A stretch of 64,000 nt of DNA from Terfezia claveryi. Its lineage: Eukaryota; Ascomycota; Pezizomycetes; Pezizales; Pezizaceae. The stretch covers positions 1 through 64,000 of the forward strand of contig WHUX01000025.1 of the NCBI GenBank assembly GCA_015179025.1. The letters run 5' to 3'. The position numbers and the translations under genes were made by a program. Positions 44,741 to 57,954 of this stretch are shown here, piece by piece; the stretch's first letter is position 1, and the number at the start of each line of letters is the position of its first letter. The notes under the pieces are model-generated. The model saw only the letters and a list, made by a program, of their open reading frames with translations, was not told the DNA's origin and made no database searches.

Positions 44741-47700
44741 ATTAACTTTATACCTATTTTATATTTAATACTTTATATTCTTTATGTTTCTTCTCCTAAC
44801 TATTATTTTAAGTTTATTATTTTCTAATCATAAATTATATTTTATATCTTTAATTATAAATTATATTTTATATCTCTAAATTTATTATATTATTTTCTAA
44901 CTAACTTTTCTCTAGCTCTAATAGTATCAAATATACAATCTTTTATATTTGTGATATTTTAACTATAACCTTTTCCTTACTTATTAGCAATTTAATATAA
45001 ACTATCTCTTCTATACTCTATATATTAATAGTATTTTCTCTAATACATTAAAGCAAATTTATATATATCAACTAGTATACTATTTCTGCTATAGTTATTA
45101 CTTTAAATAATATATTAATTTATTCTAGTATTTATTTATTTAGTATTCCTACTAGTACTTCATGTAATGTATACTGTCTTCTTATCTATATCTAATTATA
45201 TCTTTCCTTCCTATAAAACTTCTTAGTACATCTAGTATTATGTAAAATGAACCTTTCTTCATTGAACTTTAGTACTAGAATTTAAAGTATCATATATAAA
45301 TGAATTTTCTAAACTAATAGTCCCATAGAGTTGGAATCTATACTTCTAACTTTTTGCTATAAAAATACTTGCATTATTAGTACTAGATCTAGTAAGCTAG
45401 TTATAAACTTCCTATCCTCAAGGCTAGATATTAATTTCTACTTAATTTTTGCCTACAACTTCAAGTAGACTTATCTAATAATGAGTATTATATTTTTATT
45501 TTATTTAACTTAGTTTTATAGATTAAGTTTTAAGTCTTTTATAATAAAAGTATAATCTCTCATATAAATAGTAACTATTTGTAGCATTATATTAACCTTA
45601 TTACTTTGATGGTAAGTATTCTTAAGGCCTTTATATATGACTTTACTAATATCTATAGCATATTTAGCTAGAGCTCCAAACTTTAAAATCTATTTAGTAT
45701 AATGAGAGATTAAATAGACTTTTAGGAAATTGAAGTACACTTCTTCTTAAAAAATATTATTTACTAATTCCTAATAGTACAAGGTATTCTTTTAATATAT
45801 CCTAACTTTTTCTAATACTATAAGATCCTCAACTAATAACCATATTTATTCCTTTAACAAATCCTTATATAGATTTGTAGTAGCCTTTTTTGTTTTCTTA
45901 TCAGTACTAAACTTTAAAAATATAGCTTTAGTTTAAATACATACAAATATTCTTATAAATAAAAAACTATCCTATCTAAATAACTAGTATACTAAAATAT
46001 AAGATAGAAGTTATTGATACTATATATATAGTAAATTATTTAATTGAACTTCTATATCTGACCTCTAGTAGGCTGTAGTTAGTTAGCTTTCTAATACAAT
46101 ACTGTAGTAAATGTTCCAAGAATAACTTTACAAAGCTCTATATTTCCTTTCCTAACTATTATAAAATAACTTTATATCTTTTAGTTAGAACTAAAAATCT
46201 AGTATAAGGAGACAACTAATATCAAACATAGTCAAATACATTATTCTACTTATAGTATTCAAGAAAACCTTGAATGTAATCTATTAAATAATTTAATACT
46301 TTTAGAAGGATATTATATAAAATATTTGCTTAAATAAGCTCAGGCAGAATTTATATTTGGAACTGACTACAAGATATTTTTAATATTTTTAATACTATTT
46401 ACTTTCAAACTAATAGTATTGGAATTATTATATACTGTAGTATAACTTTGATATAAGTAAGCTAAATAACTACTTTCTGAATACTTATTAAGCTTTTTGA
46501 TAGTAATTATATAAGAAAAGTAATAGTTATTTATAATACCTTAAATTGTAGTATTTTTTATATAGTTACTGAGTAAACAAAAAAGCTTAAGAAAGTATAA
46601 GTATATATTTTTATTAGTATAAACTATCTTATAGACTTTCTAATGTCTCACATCAAATAGTAGTTTCAGAAAATATACCAAAATATTATATATAGTTTGT
46701 AATACCTAAATTTTTTGTATTTCTACTAAATATGCAAGTATTTTATTAATTTGTTTTAGCTTTATTGGTAGTAATGCAATTGGTATCTAGCTATATATTA
46801 TATATATATTATATATAGAGCTTTAAATATTACTAATACTTATATAAATAGGCTATAACTTTTTTTTTATAGAGAAATTTATTTAGTAAGTTTCCACTAA
46901 TACTAGTAAAATTAGAATAAGTATTCTACTTTTAGGTAGTAAAGTCTATCCATGTTAGTTAGTTAGATATTTAATATAGTATATAGAAATTACTTACTTA
47001 AGTGTTTTCTTACAACTTTAAAGTATAGATTTTACTATATACTCTATTTCTTTTATTGTTATATTCTTGCTATAAGCTTTAGGCCATCTCACTAGTATAA
47101 ACCTTTTGGTATAGAAGGTACTTTACTACTACAATAATATTATGATAATAAAAAGCTACCCTCTTAAATAATAAGTAGTTCACTATTTCTAAATACTAAA
47201 AAGGTTTATTTGCTGCCCTATTAATAAGCTTATATATTATATATACTAACTAAAATTAAATCTTATACATTAAATTGAAGCCTTTTAAGAAGTTATTTAA
47301 GAAAAACTAGTAGATCTTTAAGTATGAAGTCTTTATAGAATTGAAGAAGTATACTAGTTAATAATCAATTCAAGTATAGAATAGAGTAAACAAATTGAAG
47401 TTTCAGTCTTTCTCCAAAAATATATGTTAATATATTAGGTTGCCTATATATAGATAGGTAATTGCATTAATATGCTAACTTCACTTATTAGCTTTTAGTT
47501 CTATATAAAAAGTTCAAGCCTCTCTATCAAATTCTTTATTATAGTATAAATCAAAGTAGTAATCAATATTAGTAGATATAATATCTATGAAATTAACTTC
47601 ATCTATATCATATACTATATCTGCAGAATTTCTAGTATTCAAAAACTAATACTTTTGAGATAATAGTAATAGCCAATAAAGATCATTTAAATTTTTTTCA

Positions 47701-49719
47701 GAATAAACCTTTGTCAGATGATTTGAATATATTCTAGCTAAAGTATAGAATTATAGGTACTATTAGTATAGAGTTTTGTATTTGTTTATTTTATTATAGG
47801 GGTTATAAAATATTGTAAGAGACAGATTTATGATATAATATTTTTATTAATAGAATCTTAAGGCATAAACTTTATAAGTGTTTAGGTTCTAATAACATTA
47901 AATAAGAAATTGTATCTAATATGATATATTTGATCTTACTAAGAAAATATATATACTTAAAGTTAGCTTAACTTATATTTTGGTACAAGCCTCTATAAAG
48001 GTCTAACTAAAATTAGGTATAAGAGAATCTTATAAGTTAGATGACTAGCTACTTATAGTTTTTTAGCACTCTTACTAAGCTACAAATCCTACTGCAAATA
48101 TAATAGGATAAAATAGAATAGATAAAATATAAGTTCTAACTCTACTAGTTGGAATACTCTTGTAGTTTATTAAAACTCTTCCTTTAAAATAAAACTACAA
48201 TTTTCAATCTAAATGAAACAATTACTTTCTATATAAACCTTAATATTGACTCTTCTTTACCCCAAATTATTAATTCTTTCTTGCCTTATCCTTCCTATTT
48301 TGCTTATTTTTCTATAGATATTTATAATAGATATATTATTATCTTATCTACTACCTCTAATTTAACTTTACAGATAGTGAAAGTATTAGATTTAGAGAAT
48401 TCTCTAGAGTTAAGGAAGAGATTAGAGTTAGTAGAGGTATAGAAGAGAATAGAAATAGGACTATAAGTAGGATATGTTCTTAGTTCTCTAATTTATTACT
48501 AGTTATAGATAATCCTAAATAATGTAACTCTAAATATTTCTTTGCTTATTAACTATATAGTAATAGTAATATAGGTAGTACTTTTATATCCTCCTATAGA
48601 TCCTTAATATTAGTAGTTAATTTTAATAGGGTATTTAAAGAAGAGCTATCTACTTATATTAACTTTATATTCTATATAATATCTTCATTAAGTCTTTATT
48701 AATACTAATAAAATATTAGCTAAAACTAAGACTTTTGCTTTAATTATAGGAGGGCTCTATTATAGGTGAGCTAGAACTATGGAAATACTTCAGAGAAGAA
48801 GATAGAAAATTATAAAGTGAAGTATAAGTATAGCTATAACTTGGATATATTATATAAGGAAGTCACATTCTATTTCCCAATGAAATATAACTCCTATTAT
48901 ATACAAACTTTTAACCTAGTAGAATAAGCTATTATTAGGCTAATAGTATTAGATAGTAGATAATAATAATAGGTATAGTAACTTATGTATTTCATTATAG
49001 TAATAAGTATAACTCATTTAAAGAGTTATATGCTACTTGCAGTTATATTTTCTAGTAGTTTTGGAAGTTTCTATCATATTGATTTCAAATTATGTAATGG
49101 ATTAGATAATGCCATACTGCCCTAATACTGCCCCAACACTACCCCAATACTACTCTAATCCATGCAATATATAGTCTCCTAAATTTCTCTCAGTTAAAGA
49201 AGCATTCAAGTTAGATAGAATCTAGAGACTAAGATATAATTTATATATCAATAATTTAAGTATTAAGCTACTATATTTTGGGCCTATTATGAGCCTATCT
49301 CCCTTTATATTCCAATAACAAGTTATAGGCCCAATGGGCTTATTTTCTACAACTAGAGTAATAATAAAATATGTATGAGCAAGAAATACTTAAACAGAAG
49401 CTATTGGTTCCATAGATCTATAGTTTGCTGTAGTAAACTCTAGTACTACCACCAGTAGTAGAGAGTTGTTTATGAAGCATACTACTTTACTTTACATATT
49501 ATAAACTCGATAAGAGTAAAGCTATATAATACCTAAAATACTGTTTGAGTCTTATTATATTAACTATATAAAAGTAGTAGATTATATTAAAGCTTAGATC
49601 TAATAATATATAATCAAATTTAGATAGTACTTCCTATAATAGCTTAAAAGTATTGATATTAGGTGGTTGCCTAAATAGAAAACCACTTTCTAATTCGAAA
49701 CATTATAGTCTAAAATATA
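44741..49719. other. 5-kb AT-rich block without readable genes
   Basis: TpA-rich, CpG-poor DNA full of stops in all frames. A few short GC-richer islands occur (for example 49105-49170, with CTGCCCCAACAC repeats). It resembles 11441-14176 in composition and is probably RIP-eroded transposon DNA, but I could not identify a family. It ends at TTAAT (49720-49724), the reverse complement of the ATTAA duplication left of B1. Confidence 0.5.
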
Positions 49720-49724
49720 TTAAT

Positions 49725-50230
49725 GGTAACGACAGCTCTGGAGGCAAGGCGACCAAGGGGTACGCCGCGGCAAGGCTAGGATAACACACACGTAGGAACG
49801 CTACATATGTGACCAGGGGGAGGCTGAGACGGGAGGCAAGGGCAAGAGGCAAGAGAGGTAGAGGGTAAGAGACATGAGACACGCGGAAGCAGTTGCCGCG
49901 TGTGTCAAGGGAGGCAGCTGGGCTACAGAGACGAGGCGAGACAAGAAGGTGCACAAGGAAGATGCACCAACGTGGAGAGAAGCAAGGCCTTGTATTGGAT
50001 ATACAAGACGTTGGATAGGGATCCAACGACAGTACGAGGGACAGGCTCTATATATACATAACTCGGTCAGGGCAATGGGGAAAATAAGCTTCCCTATCTC
50101 GGAAGCCAAGCAAGGTAATGATAACACAATAACCCATCACCTGCGATCGCAGGTGATGACAAAAACAACAATGGCAATGACCCATCACCTGCGATCGTAG
50201 GTGATAACAACTGAACACACGGTTGTTACA
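49725..50230 (-). repeat. 3' LTR of B3
   Basis: 506 bp. It carries CCCTATCC in the hairpin and GCCTCC near the end, as in the 5' LTR of B1, not as in B3's own 5' LTR. Type I palindromes lie at about 50135-50205. Confidence 0.92.
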
Positions 50231-50390
50231 CTATCCCCCCCTTAGGCTGGAGCTCCAGCGACTAGGAGGCCTGGGCATGATAACCGGCAAAATCAACACA
50301 GAAAACAATAACAACAAGAGCAAGGACAAGAACCCCAACTCCGAACAACAACAAGAACAGAAAAAACAACAAGGATGCAAAGGCGCGACC

Positions 50391-51850
50391 TCAGTCGACT
50401 GGGCGAGGCTTCCTGAAGTATTGCTGGTGGAACAGGGTAACCAAATCCTGCGCATTCTCCAAGTCCTCCGTGGGTTGCCAGGTAGTCTCCTCATCCCCTA
50501 CCCACTTGACCTTATACTGAACTCGCCCATAGCGTTTTCTGGAGTCCAGTTCCTCCTCAACCTCCCACTCCTCTTCACCTGCAATCACTACAGGAGGGGG
50601 TGGGGGGTGCTTTTGCCCGGGGAGGGGATCGTTAGCGGCTGGTTCGATCTCCAAGACGTGAACGACCGGGTGGCGTTTGATATCTTTAGGGAACTTCAAC
50701 CGGTAGGCGTGAGTGCTCACATTCCCTAATACCTCATATGGCTCCAGGAACTTATGATCCAGCTTACGAGAAGGTCGTTCTGTCCGGAAGTGCCGACTAG
50801 AGAGCCACACCTTGTCTCCTGGCTGGTATCTGGGGGCTGGCAGTCGTGATCCATTGGCATATTCAGCTTGCCTGGCTTGCACATATCCCAGCTCGGCTTT
50901 CAGGTAGAGTGAAGGTCAGAAATCTGCGTGGTGAACTCCTTAGCTGGGGCATTCTCCCTGGCCTTGCGCAGAGTTGCCAGGGAGTCTACGAACCGAGGGT
51001 GCCAGCCATAATTGGCCAGGAATGGGGAGGTCTTTAGGGTCTCAGAGAAGTGGTTGTTGGCGGAGAATTCGCAGGTAGCCAGCATTGAAACCCAGTTATT
51101 CTGCTGGTAATTGATGTATGCCCTCAGATATTACTCTATGATGGCGTTTATACATTCTGACTGGCCATCAGTCTGAGGGTGGTATGCCGTAAACAGGTGT
51201 ACTTCAATACCCAACAGCTCACAGAATGTTTTCCAGAAGTTGGCGACGAACTGAGGGCCACGGTCTGAGACAATCGACGCTGGGAGGCCATGGTAATGGA
51301 AGACATTATCCAGGTAGAGGGATGCTAATTCGGGGGCCGAGCAGGTGTCTCGACAGGGTATCACATGCCTCATTTTCATTAACCGATCCACTACCATCAA
51401 GATGGCGTTGAATCCCGAGTCTTCCGGCAATCCGGTGACGAAGTCCATAGTCAGGTGTTGCCAGGGTTGTTCTGGGACTTCCAGGGGCTTCAGGGTACCA
51501 TACGGAGCGTGGCGGGTGGGTTTGGTACGCTTGCAGACATGGCAATTCCGTATGTACTACTCCACCTCCTTCTGTTGTTCAATCCACGTATATTGCCTAG
51601 CTAGTAGCTCTAACGTTTTAGCTACTACAGGATGACCTGCAGCCAGGGTATCATGGTGTTCCTTGATCAGCTGCATCCGCAGCTCTCCTTCAGGTATATA
51701 GAGCCAATCTAGGTGGTATAGGAGGCCGTCCTGAGTGGTGCACTTGGCTAGGGAAATCTTGGTGTGACAATGCTGTCCAGACTCTACTGCAGCGATTATA
51801 TCCTTAACCAGGTCGTCCCCTGCATATGCCCGTTGTATCCGCAGAAGGAG
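50391..51850 (-). pseudogene. B3 integrase and chromodomain (broken)
   Basis: Frames: 51557-52003 (linker and HHCC finger, EHHDTLAAGHPV), 51131-51448 (MDFVTGLPEDSGFN, SDRGPQFVAN, QTDGQSECIN, stop where EQYLRA is expected), 50900-51085, and 50391-50882 (C-terminal GPY-like segment, then chromodomain EEELDSRKRYGRVQYKVKWV). The stop after NAIIE is CAA-to-TAA, a CpA-to-TpA change. Confidence 0.88.
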
Positions 51851-51874
51851 ATCTGCTCCTGGGTTCGCTTCAGC

Positions 51875-51945
51875 TTTAGCATCAGCATCAGCATCAGCAT
51901 CAGCATCAGCATCAGCATCAGCATCAGTATCAGCATCAGTATGGC
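51875..51945 (-). repeat. (GCTGAT)n tract in the B3 linker
   Basis: Minus-strand GCTGAT units encode about ten Ala-Asp pairs between RNase H and integrase, as in B1. Confidence 0.85.
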
Positions 51946-54141
51946 TAGTGGCCACCAGGTCGAGATTTTCAGGTTTCAGTACCACCTGATTTTGGTACTT
52001 CAACCTTTCATCCCCCCCTTTAGGGAGATCTCCTGATCTCCTAGTCAGTGTATCTGGCTTACCCCCAGCTTTTCCAGGCCGATACTTGATCTTGAAGTTG
52101 AATCGAGATAAGAACTCTAACCACCTAGCCTGCCGTCAGTTCAGCAGCTTAGTGGTGGTGAAGTACTCAAGATTCTTGTGATCGGATAGCACCTCGATGA
52201 TCCCCTTGGCTGACTCCAGGTGTGGCCTCCACTCCTCGAATGCTCGCACAATGGCCATTAACTCTTTATTATAGATTTCATAATTACACTCAGCCGGAGA
52301 GTGCTTTTTTGAGAAGTATGCCACTGGGTGGAGGATCCCATTGACATACTGAGACAAGATTCCCATGGAGACATAGTCGGAGGCATCAGTTTTCACGATA
52401 CATTCGCTGTCCGGATCGAAATGGGCCAGGATCGGTGCTGAGCAGAAAGCTTCCTTAAGGTTCTGGAAGGCAGATTGGGCTTCTGGATTCCAGTCAAAGC
52501 ACCGGTCTTTCTTGGTCAGGGCGGTGAGGGGGGCTACGATCTTCGAATACCCTAGAATGAACCGCCGGTAAAAGTTAGCGAACCTCAGGCAGGCTTGGAC
52601 ATCCTTGAGATTTGCTGGGATTTGCCATTCCTGGATAGTGGTAACCTTGGTGGGATCCATCCTGATACCTTCGGTAGTGATAATCAACCCCAGATACTTG
52701 ACCTCTTGCACATGAAACTCGCATTTCTCGGGCTTGAGGTACAATCTGGCTTGCTCCAGCTTCTCCAACACTTGACGAACATGGATTTTGTGCTCTGCCA
52801 GGGTATCCGAATAGATCAGGATATCGTCAAGGTAGGCTATGCAGAACAATCCAGAAAGTCTCGCAGGGTGTCATTAATAAAGTGCTGGAAAGAGGTTGGG
52901 GCATTAGTCAACCCAAAAGGCATAACATTATACTCAAAGTGGCCATAACGAGTTTGGAAGGCAGTTTTCCACTCCTTCCCCTCAGCGATCCGTACCAGGT
53001 TGTATGCCCCTCTCAAATCCAGTTTGGTGAACCACTTGGCCTTGGAGAGCCTGGCTAATGTCTCCTGGATTAGGGGTAGGGGGTACCTGTTTTTGACCAT
53101 TATCTCATTCAGGCAACGATAATCAACACACAACCGAAGGGAGCCGTCTGATTTCTTCACGAACAGTACCAGGGCACCCGCTGGTGAGGAGCTGTAGCGA
53201 ATGAAGCTCTTGTTGAGGTTTTCTTCCAAGTATTTCTTCAGGGCTTCCAGCTCAACCCGGGACATTCTATAGAGAGACCCATAGGGGGGGTTTTACCTTC
53301 TACCAGCGGGATAGTGTAGTCGTATGGTCGGTGTGGTGCGAGTTTCTCTGCGGCCTTTTCCGAGAACAGATCAATAAACTCGTGATATTCATCCGGGACC
53401 ATAGCCTTCCACTCCTCCTTAGGCCGCATCTTGTTGATTTCCAGGTTAACCTCATGTATAGATAGGGCATGAGCCTTCAGCTTGTGCCTCCTGGTGAGGT
53501 AAGCAAAAGCCCCTGCCCCGATAAAGCTAACGTTCAGGGGTTTTAGGGTCGCCAGGGGAACAGGGGGACAGGGGTAACTGGGGAGTGGACAGCATTGATG
53601 TGCGCGGGCTGGTGTACCACCTGGGCTGGGTGGATTATCGGGGGTGGTAATGCGCATAGCCCCATGATGGTGATTTTTGGACCTCCACAGTTTTTTCTGC
53701 AATAATGGCTGTTGAATTGCAAGGAGTACGAGCCGAAGCTGACTGACACATCGTGCATTCTGAGCCAGGGGATCCCAAGCACAATTGGATATTTTAGTTT
53801 GGTCACAAACATTGGGAGGTCCTCCGAATGGTCTCCAATGGCACTGGGCAGACACGCGAGGTCGGTAATAGCCCCAGAAGAGATGGGGCGGCCATCAATG
53901 ACGTCGAGAAGGCGGGGGGTTTTTAACTTCGAGGTTGGTATGGAATTTTTACTGACGAAGGCCTGATCAATGAATGCAATTCCCGAAGCACCACAATCGA
54001 TGAGAGCTGATGTTACCACTGTTTTACCATTGAATTTAACAGTTATTGGTACTACAAAATGCTCGCCAAACAAGCGAGATTCATCAACAGACATAGGTGC
54101 AGGCAAAGAAAATGCAGACAAAGATAAATGGCCCTGGGCAG
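51946..54141 (-). pseudogene. B3 RNase H, RT and protease (broken)
   Basis: Frames: 52136-52849 ([11 protein letters not shown], thumb, RNase [12 protein letters not shown]), 52837-53265 ([33 protein letters not shown]), 53238-53855 and 53543-54121 (SVDESRLFGEHF, protease [12 protein letters not shown]). Shifts lie near 52845, 53260 and 53560. ETD has become KTD at the RNase H start, which removes the Glu but keeps the Asp. Confidence 0.88.
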
Positions 54142-54187
54142 GTCCCTTGCTAGTGTCAGTAACTAGGCAAGGGACTCCCCTTTTCCC
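54142..54187 (-). promoter_or_regulatory. Predicted -1 frameshift signal, B3 gag/pol
   Basis: GGGAAAA (54187-54181), spacer GGGGA, stem arms 54175-54163 and 54153-54142. It is identical to B1 in this stretch. Confidence 0.65.
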
Positions 54188-55329
54188 GATTCTTCAACCT
54201 CTTCAATCCTTGATTCGGATATGGCATGGGCGGCCAGGGATCGGTTCTTGCGGAGGGGACATGCCACGATGAAGTGGTCCCCCTTGCCGCATGCGATGCA
54301 CAATCCATTGTTGCGGCGGCGATCCCTTTCCCCCTGAGTGAGTCGGGGTCTTCCTGAGGATAGGTCCATTGGGGTGGCTCCCCAGCTACCATGGAAGGGT
54401 GTGCTGCCTTACCTGGGTCAGGTGGGTTCTGGGTATTCTGATTCTGGGGGCGGGGCTGTGATGGATGCTGGGGGTGTTGATTCCGGGCCTGTTGCATCCC
54501 TAATCTGGCTGTTCTTTGTTCCACCTGCGAGGCCAGGTCGATGAGTTCCTCAAGAGTTTTTGCTGGAGACAGAATAAGGTGCTTTTTGATCTCGACACTA
54601 AGGCCCTCTTCGAACTGTTCCAGTTTTACCTGGTTGTTCCATGGTACCTCTGCCGCTAGCCTCGAGAATTCGGCCACATATGTCGAGAGGTCATTGCCTC
54701 GTTGTCTTAGGGCCCGAAGGGCTCTGGTTGCTGTTCCTGCCGGGTCTGGATCTCCAAACCCCGATCGAGGATAGTGAATAGTGCAGGAACGTCTACTAAC
54801 TTATACCAGAGTCTTGGACATATGGTTGGACTTGGTCCAAGGCTTTATCCTCCAGTAGGCCGTACACGTAGGCCAAGCGGTGTTGGACAGTGGGGAACTT
54901 TGCGGCGTCCCCATTTAGCTTGATATTGATCGAGTTCTTCCAAGGTTTGAGGCAGGACCTTTTGCCCTTGAATTTCGGAGGAGTGGGGAGGTCCTGTGTT
55001 TTGGGGGCCTGAGGTGCCTGATTCCAGGGTTTATGGTGTCCAGGGCCCTGGTTAGGGTTTGGACAGTCCTCTTTTCATTGGCCAAGTCCTTCTGGCAGGA
55101 TGTAAGGTCCTCTGTAAGTATTGTGATTTCATCTTCGGCTCTGGCCAGTTTCTGTTGGGCTTCACGCATGCTGCTTCTAGTTGCAACCCCATGGTGTCCG
55201 CAGCGAGGTAAATGTCGATGATGGTGTTGCGATAGTTGTCGAAGTCGGTCTGATTTTTTGGGATTGGCAGTGCTTGCCAGGCTTGGAACCTAGCTCCTGG
55301 GAGCGTAGGAGTGGTTTCTGACTTGCCAT
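54163..55329 (-). pseudogene. B3 gag (broken)
   Basis: ATG at 55329. It is the same gag type as B1 (GARFQAWQALPIP; coiled coil; capsid-like part with SVEIKKHLILSPAKTLEEL), with frameshifts near 55170, 55010 and 54800. The knuckle CIACGKGDHFIVAC (54163-54369) is out of frame with the upstream part by the same 1-nt shift as in B1, so that defect predates both copies. Confidence 0.85.
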
Positions 55330-55345
55330 AATGTGGACGTACCAG

Positions 55346-55368
55346 TTGGTCAGGGTGATCCAACGTAG
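55346..55368 (-). promoter_or_regulatory. Primer-site hairpin of B3
   Basis: Same hairpin as B1 (GTTGG-A-TCA-CCC-TGA-CCAAC). The R region of this LTR has a perfect ATCCAACGT, complementary to ACGTTGGAT here. Confidence 0.5.
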
Positions 55369-55868
55369 TGTAACGACGGCTCTGGGGGCAAGGCGACCAA
55401 GGGGTACCGCTGGGCAAGGCTAGGATAACACACACATAGGAACGCTACGTGTGTGACCAGGGGGAGGCTGAGACGGGAGCAAGGCAAGAGGCAAGAGAGG
55501 CAGAGGGCAAGGAACGAGACACGCGGAAGCAGTTGCCGCGTGTGTCAAGGGAGGCAGCTGGGCTGCAGAGACGAGGCGAGACAAGAGGTGCACAAGGGAG
55601 ATGCACCAACATGGAGAGAAGCAAGGCCTGTATTGGATATACAAGACGTTGGATGGGGATCCAACGACAGTACAAGGGACAGGCTCTATATTTACATAAC
55701 TCGGTCAGGGCAATGGGGAAAATAAGCTTCCCTATCTCGGAAGCCAAGTAAGGTAACGATAACACAATAACCCATCACCTGTGATCGCAGGTAATGACAA
55801 AGACAACAATGGCAATGACCCATCACCTGCGATCGCAGGTGATGACAACTGAACACACGGTTGTTACA
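55369..55868 (-). repeat. 5' LTR of B3
   Basis: 500 bp with CCCCATCC and GCCCCC variants, as in the 3' LTR of B1. The flank CGCAG (55869-55873) is the reverse complement of the CTGCG next to B1. Confidence 0.92.
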
Positions 55869-56079
55869 CGCAGCAGCTGCCTCCCCTAACATACGCGGCA
55901 ACTGCCTCCGGGTGTCTCGTGTCCCCTGCCCTCTGCCTCCCTCGCCCTTGCCCCTACCCCCATCCTAGCCTTTCCCCTTAGTCACACACGTAGCATTCCT
56001 ACGTGTGTGTGTGTTACCCTAGCCTTGCCCTTGCCCTGGCGTACCCCTTGGTTGCCTTGTCCCCAGAGCCATCGTTACA
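55869..56079 (+). repeat. 3' LTR of B2, distal 211 bp, displaced by inversion
   Basis: The sequence (CAGCAGCTGCCTCCCC to ATCGTTACA) is the part missing from 20307-20616. Minus the 5-bp duplication, the two pieces give 516 bp, the length of B2's intact LTR. The flank ATCTG (56080-56084) matches CAGAT at 35062 in reverse. Confidence 0.92.
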
Positions 56080-56400
56080 ATCTGATTAACCTATAAATTA
56101 GGGAACTAGCAAGCTATTCCGGAGTTCAGGTGTATATTTATGATAGTTGGAGGGGAGTGGGGGGTAGGTCATAAGCGCTAATATATAGGATATCAACTAT
56201 TTACTTCTTGGAGCAGCGATTTGCTCTCGGAGCAAGATTTTCTTTGGCTATCTGATTAACCTATGAATTAGGGAGCTAGCAAGCTATTCTAGAGTTCAGG
56301 TGTACATTTATGATAGTTGGAGAGGGGGGCAAGAGGGGAGATTATAAGCGCCTATATATAGTATATCAACTATATAATGTTACAGTCTTGAAGCAGTGAT
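56080..56400 (-). repeat. 170-bp satellite, left inverted arm
   Basis: About two units in reverse orientation relative to 58290-58945. They include GAGTTCAGGTGTA, ATTTATGATAGTTGG and the TTCTTTGGCTATCTGATTAACC junction, the B2 target. Confidence 0.8.
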
Positions 56401-56725
56401 TTGATCAGCAATTAGGCACAAGTGGATCTATTTCTAAAGGAATAGGGCAGTATGGGCTCGCTCAAGGCAGTATGGGCTTGCTAGTAGCAGTATAAGCTCG
56501 CTTATAGCAGTCTAGGCTTGTATTCAGTAGAGGAATGTATTACATATTCTGCTCTGAAGCCACTAGCCTATTGCATAGCGTGTTGGCATGTGCTCCGAAC
56601 TCAAAGCTGAATTAAAGTCAATTTCGGAGGTGTTTACTACCAGACTCTTAGCTGGCGCAGCAGAAATAATTATTTCATGACAAATACCTAGAGTCTTGGC
56701 ACGAGAACAAGTATTTATTATATAG
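56400..56725. repeat. Left inner inverted repeat
   Basis: About 325 bp (from GATTTGATCAGCAATTAGG to TACCTAGAGTCTTGG) are repeated in reverse at about 57955-58270. They contain short GCAGTATGGGCTCGCT-type repeats. Confidence 0.8.
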
Positions 56726-57954
56726 GATATATATAAAATATAACTATTCTATAACTACTTTATAAAAGTTAATATTTTAATATACTAATATAATTTAAAT
56801 TAAATATTAAAAAAAATAAAAGTATTATATATTTAGAATAAAACTTAACTTATTATATTATAAAAAATTAGTATTGTATATATTCTATAATTAAATAATA
56901 ATTATATTTTCATTATATATAAAAGAAGTAAAAATAAAATAGTTAATTATAACTATTTAAATCTATCTATTTTTTTCTAAAAAATTAATATTATAGTTAA
57001 GATTATATAGATCAAGCTAGTACTACTTGATAGTAGGTAGCCTAAAGTCAACTCTACTTTTCTATATATATATTGACTTCTTATATCTAGTTTTTTCTCT
57101 CTAAAACTAAAAAAAGTTTTATATTACTAGGTTACTTTACTTTATTAAATAAAAGTATTATTCTTTATTTATTATATATCTAGTTAGGCTTAAGTAAGTA
57201 ATTATATCTTTATACACTCTATATATTGATCTTTTAATAGATATTACTATAATTACTAACTTACCTCTAATATTACTTTCTTTTAATTAAAAGAACTAGC
57301 AATTCTAGCTAATTATCTCTCTTTCCTTAACTATATAATTAGATAGCTAGAATATAGCTAAAGAAATATTATTTAATTATTTACTAATATAAATAATATT
57401 GGAAATAATTTTTACTTCTTTCTATACACTTATTAGTTTATTCTAAATGACTTACTAATCCTATATTGAGATCTCTAGATTTACTAAGTCTTAGATCTTA
57501 AGTGATATACTTCTAGCTAAGCTTTTGAGGCCCTAAATAAGCCTATAAGATCTCAAACAAGCCTGTAAGGCCCTAAATGAGTCTATGAGACCCCAAATGA
57601 GACTTTAAGGCTCTAAATGAGTTTATAAGGCCCTATTTGAACTCAAAGCTTAAAAACCCTAATCTAGTTCATAAGCTTAAAGACTACTGCCTTTAGTGAA
57701 GACTCAAGCTAGCACTATAAGTACTAAAGACCTAAATAATATTAGCAGAAAAAATTCTATATCAAGATATACTATCTATATTTTCTCTGTTCTATATATT
57801 ATAATTACTATTTTACTTTCTTTGTATCTAAGATATGTTTTAATTTAACTATAAAAATAAATCTGTATTAGAATATATTGACTATTTTTATACTATTATA
57901 TATATTATAATTTTCTGCTTACCTCTATATGCTTTTATACAGAGCCTCTATTCT
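56726..57954. other. AT-rich core between the inverted repeats
   Basis: About 1.2 kb of TpA-rich sequence with no gene. A short tandem of about 22 bp (GGCCCTAAATGAGTCTATGA type) lies at 57528-57650. Confidence 0.6.

Larger units (their letters stand above)
49725..55868 (-). mobile_element. B3: Ty3/gypsy chromovirus, inverted partner of B1
   Basis: The minus-strand copy closest to B1 in gag, pol and LTR. The left flank is TTAAT (ATTAA on the element strand) and the right flank CGCAG, so its ends belong to two different insertions, complementary to B1. The first base of the left LTR is changed (GGTAAC for TGTAAC). Pol has several stops and frameshifts. Confidence 0.93.

Noticed and set aside
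45540..45750. Possible pogo/Fot1-type transposase fragment on the minus strand
   Set aside because: A few residues could be aligned (KNTYHQSN, VTIYMRDYTFIIK), but only across frames and with stops. It is too weak to call.
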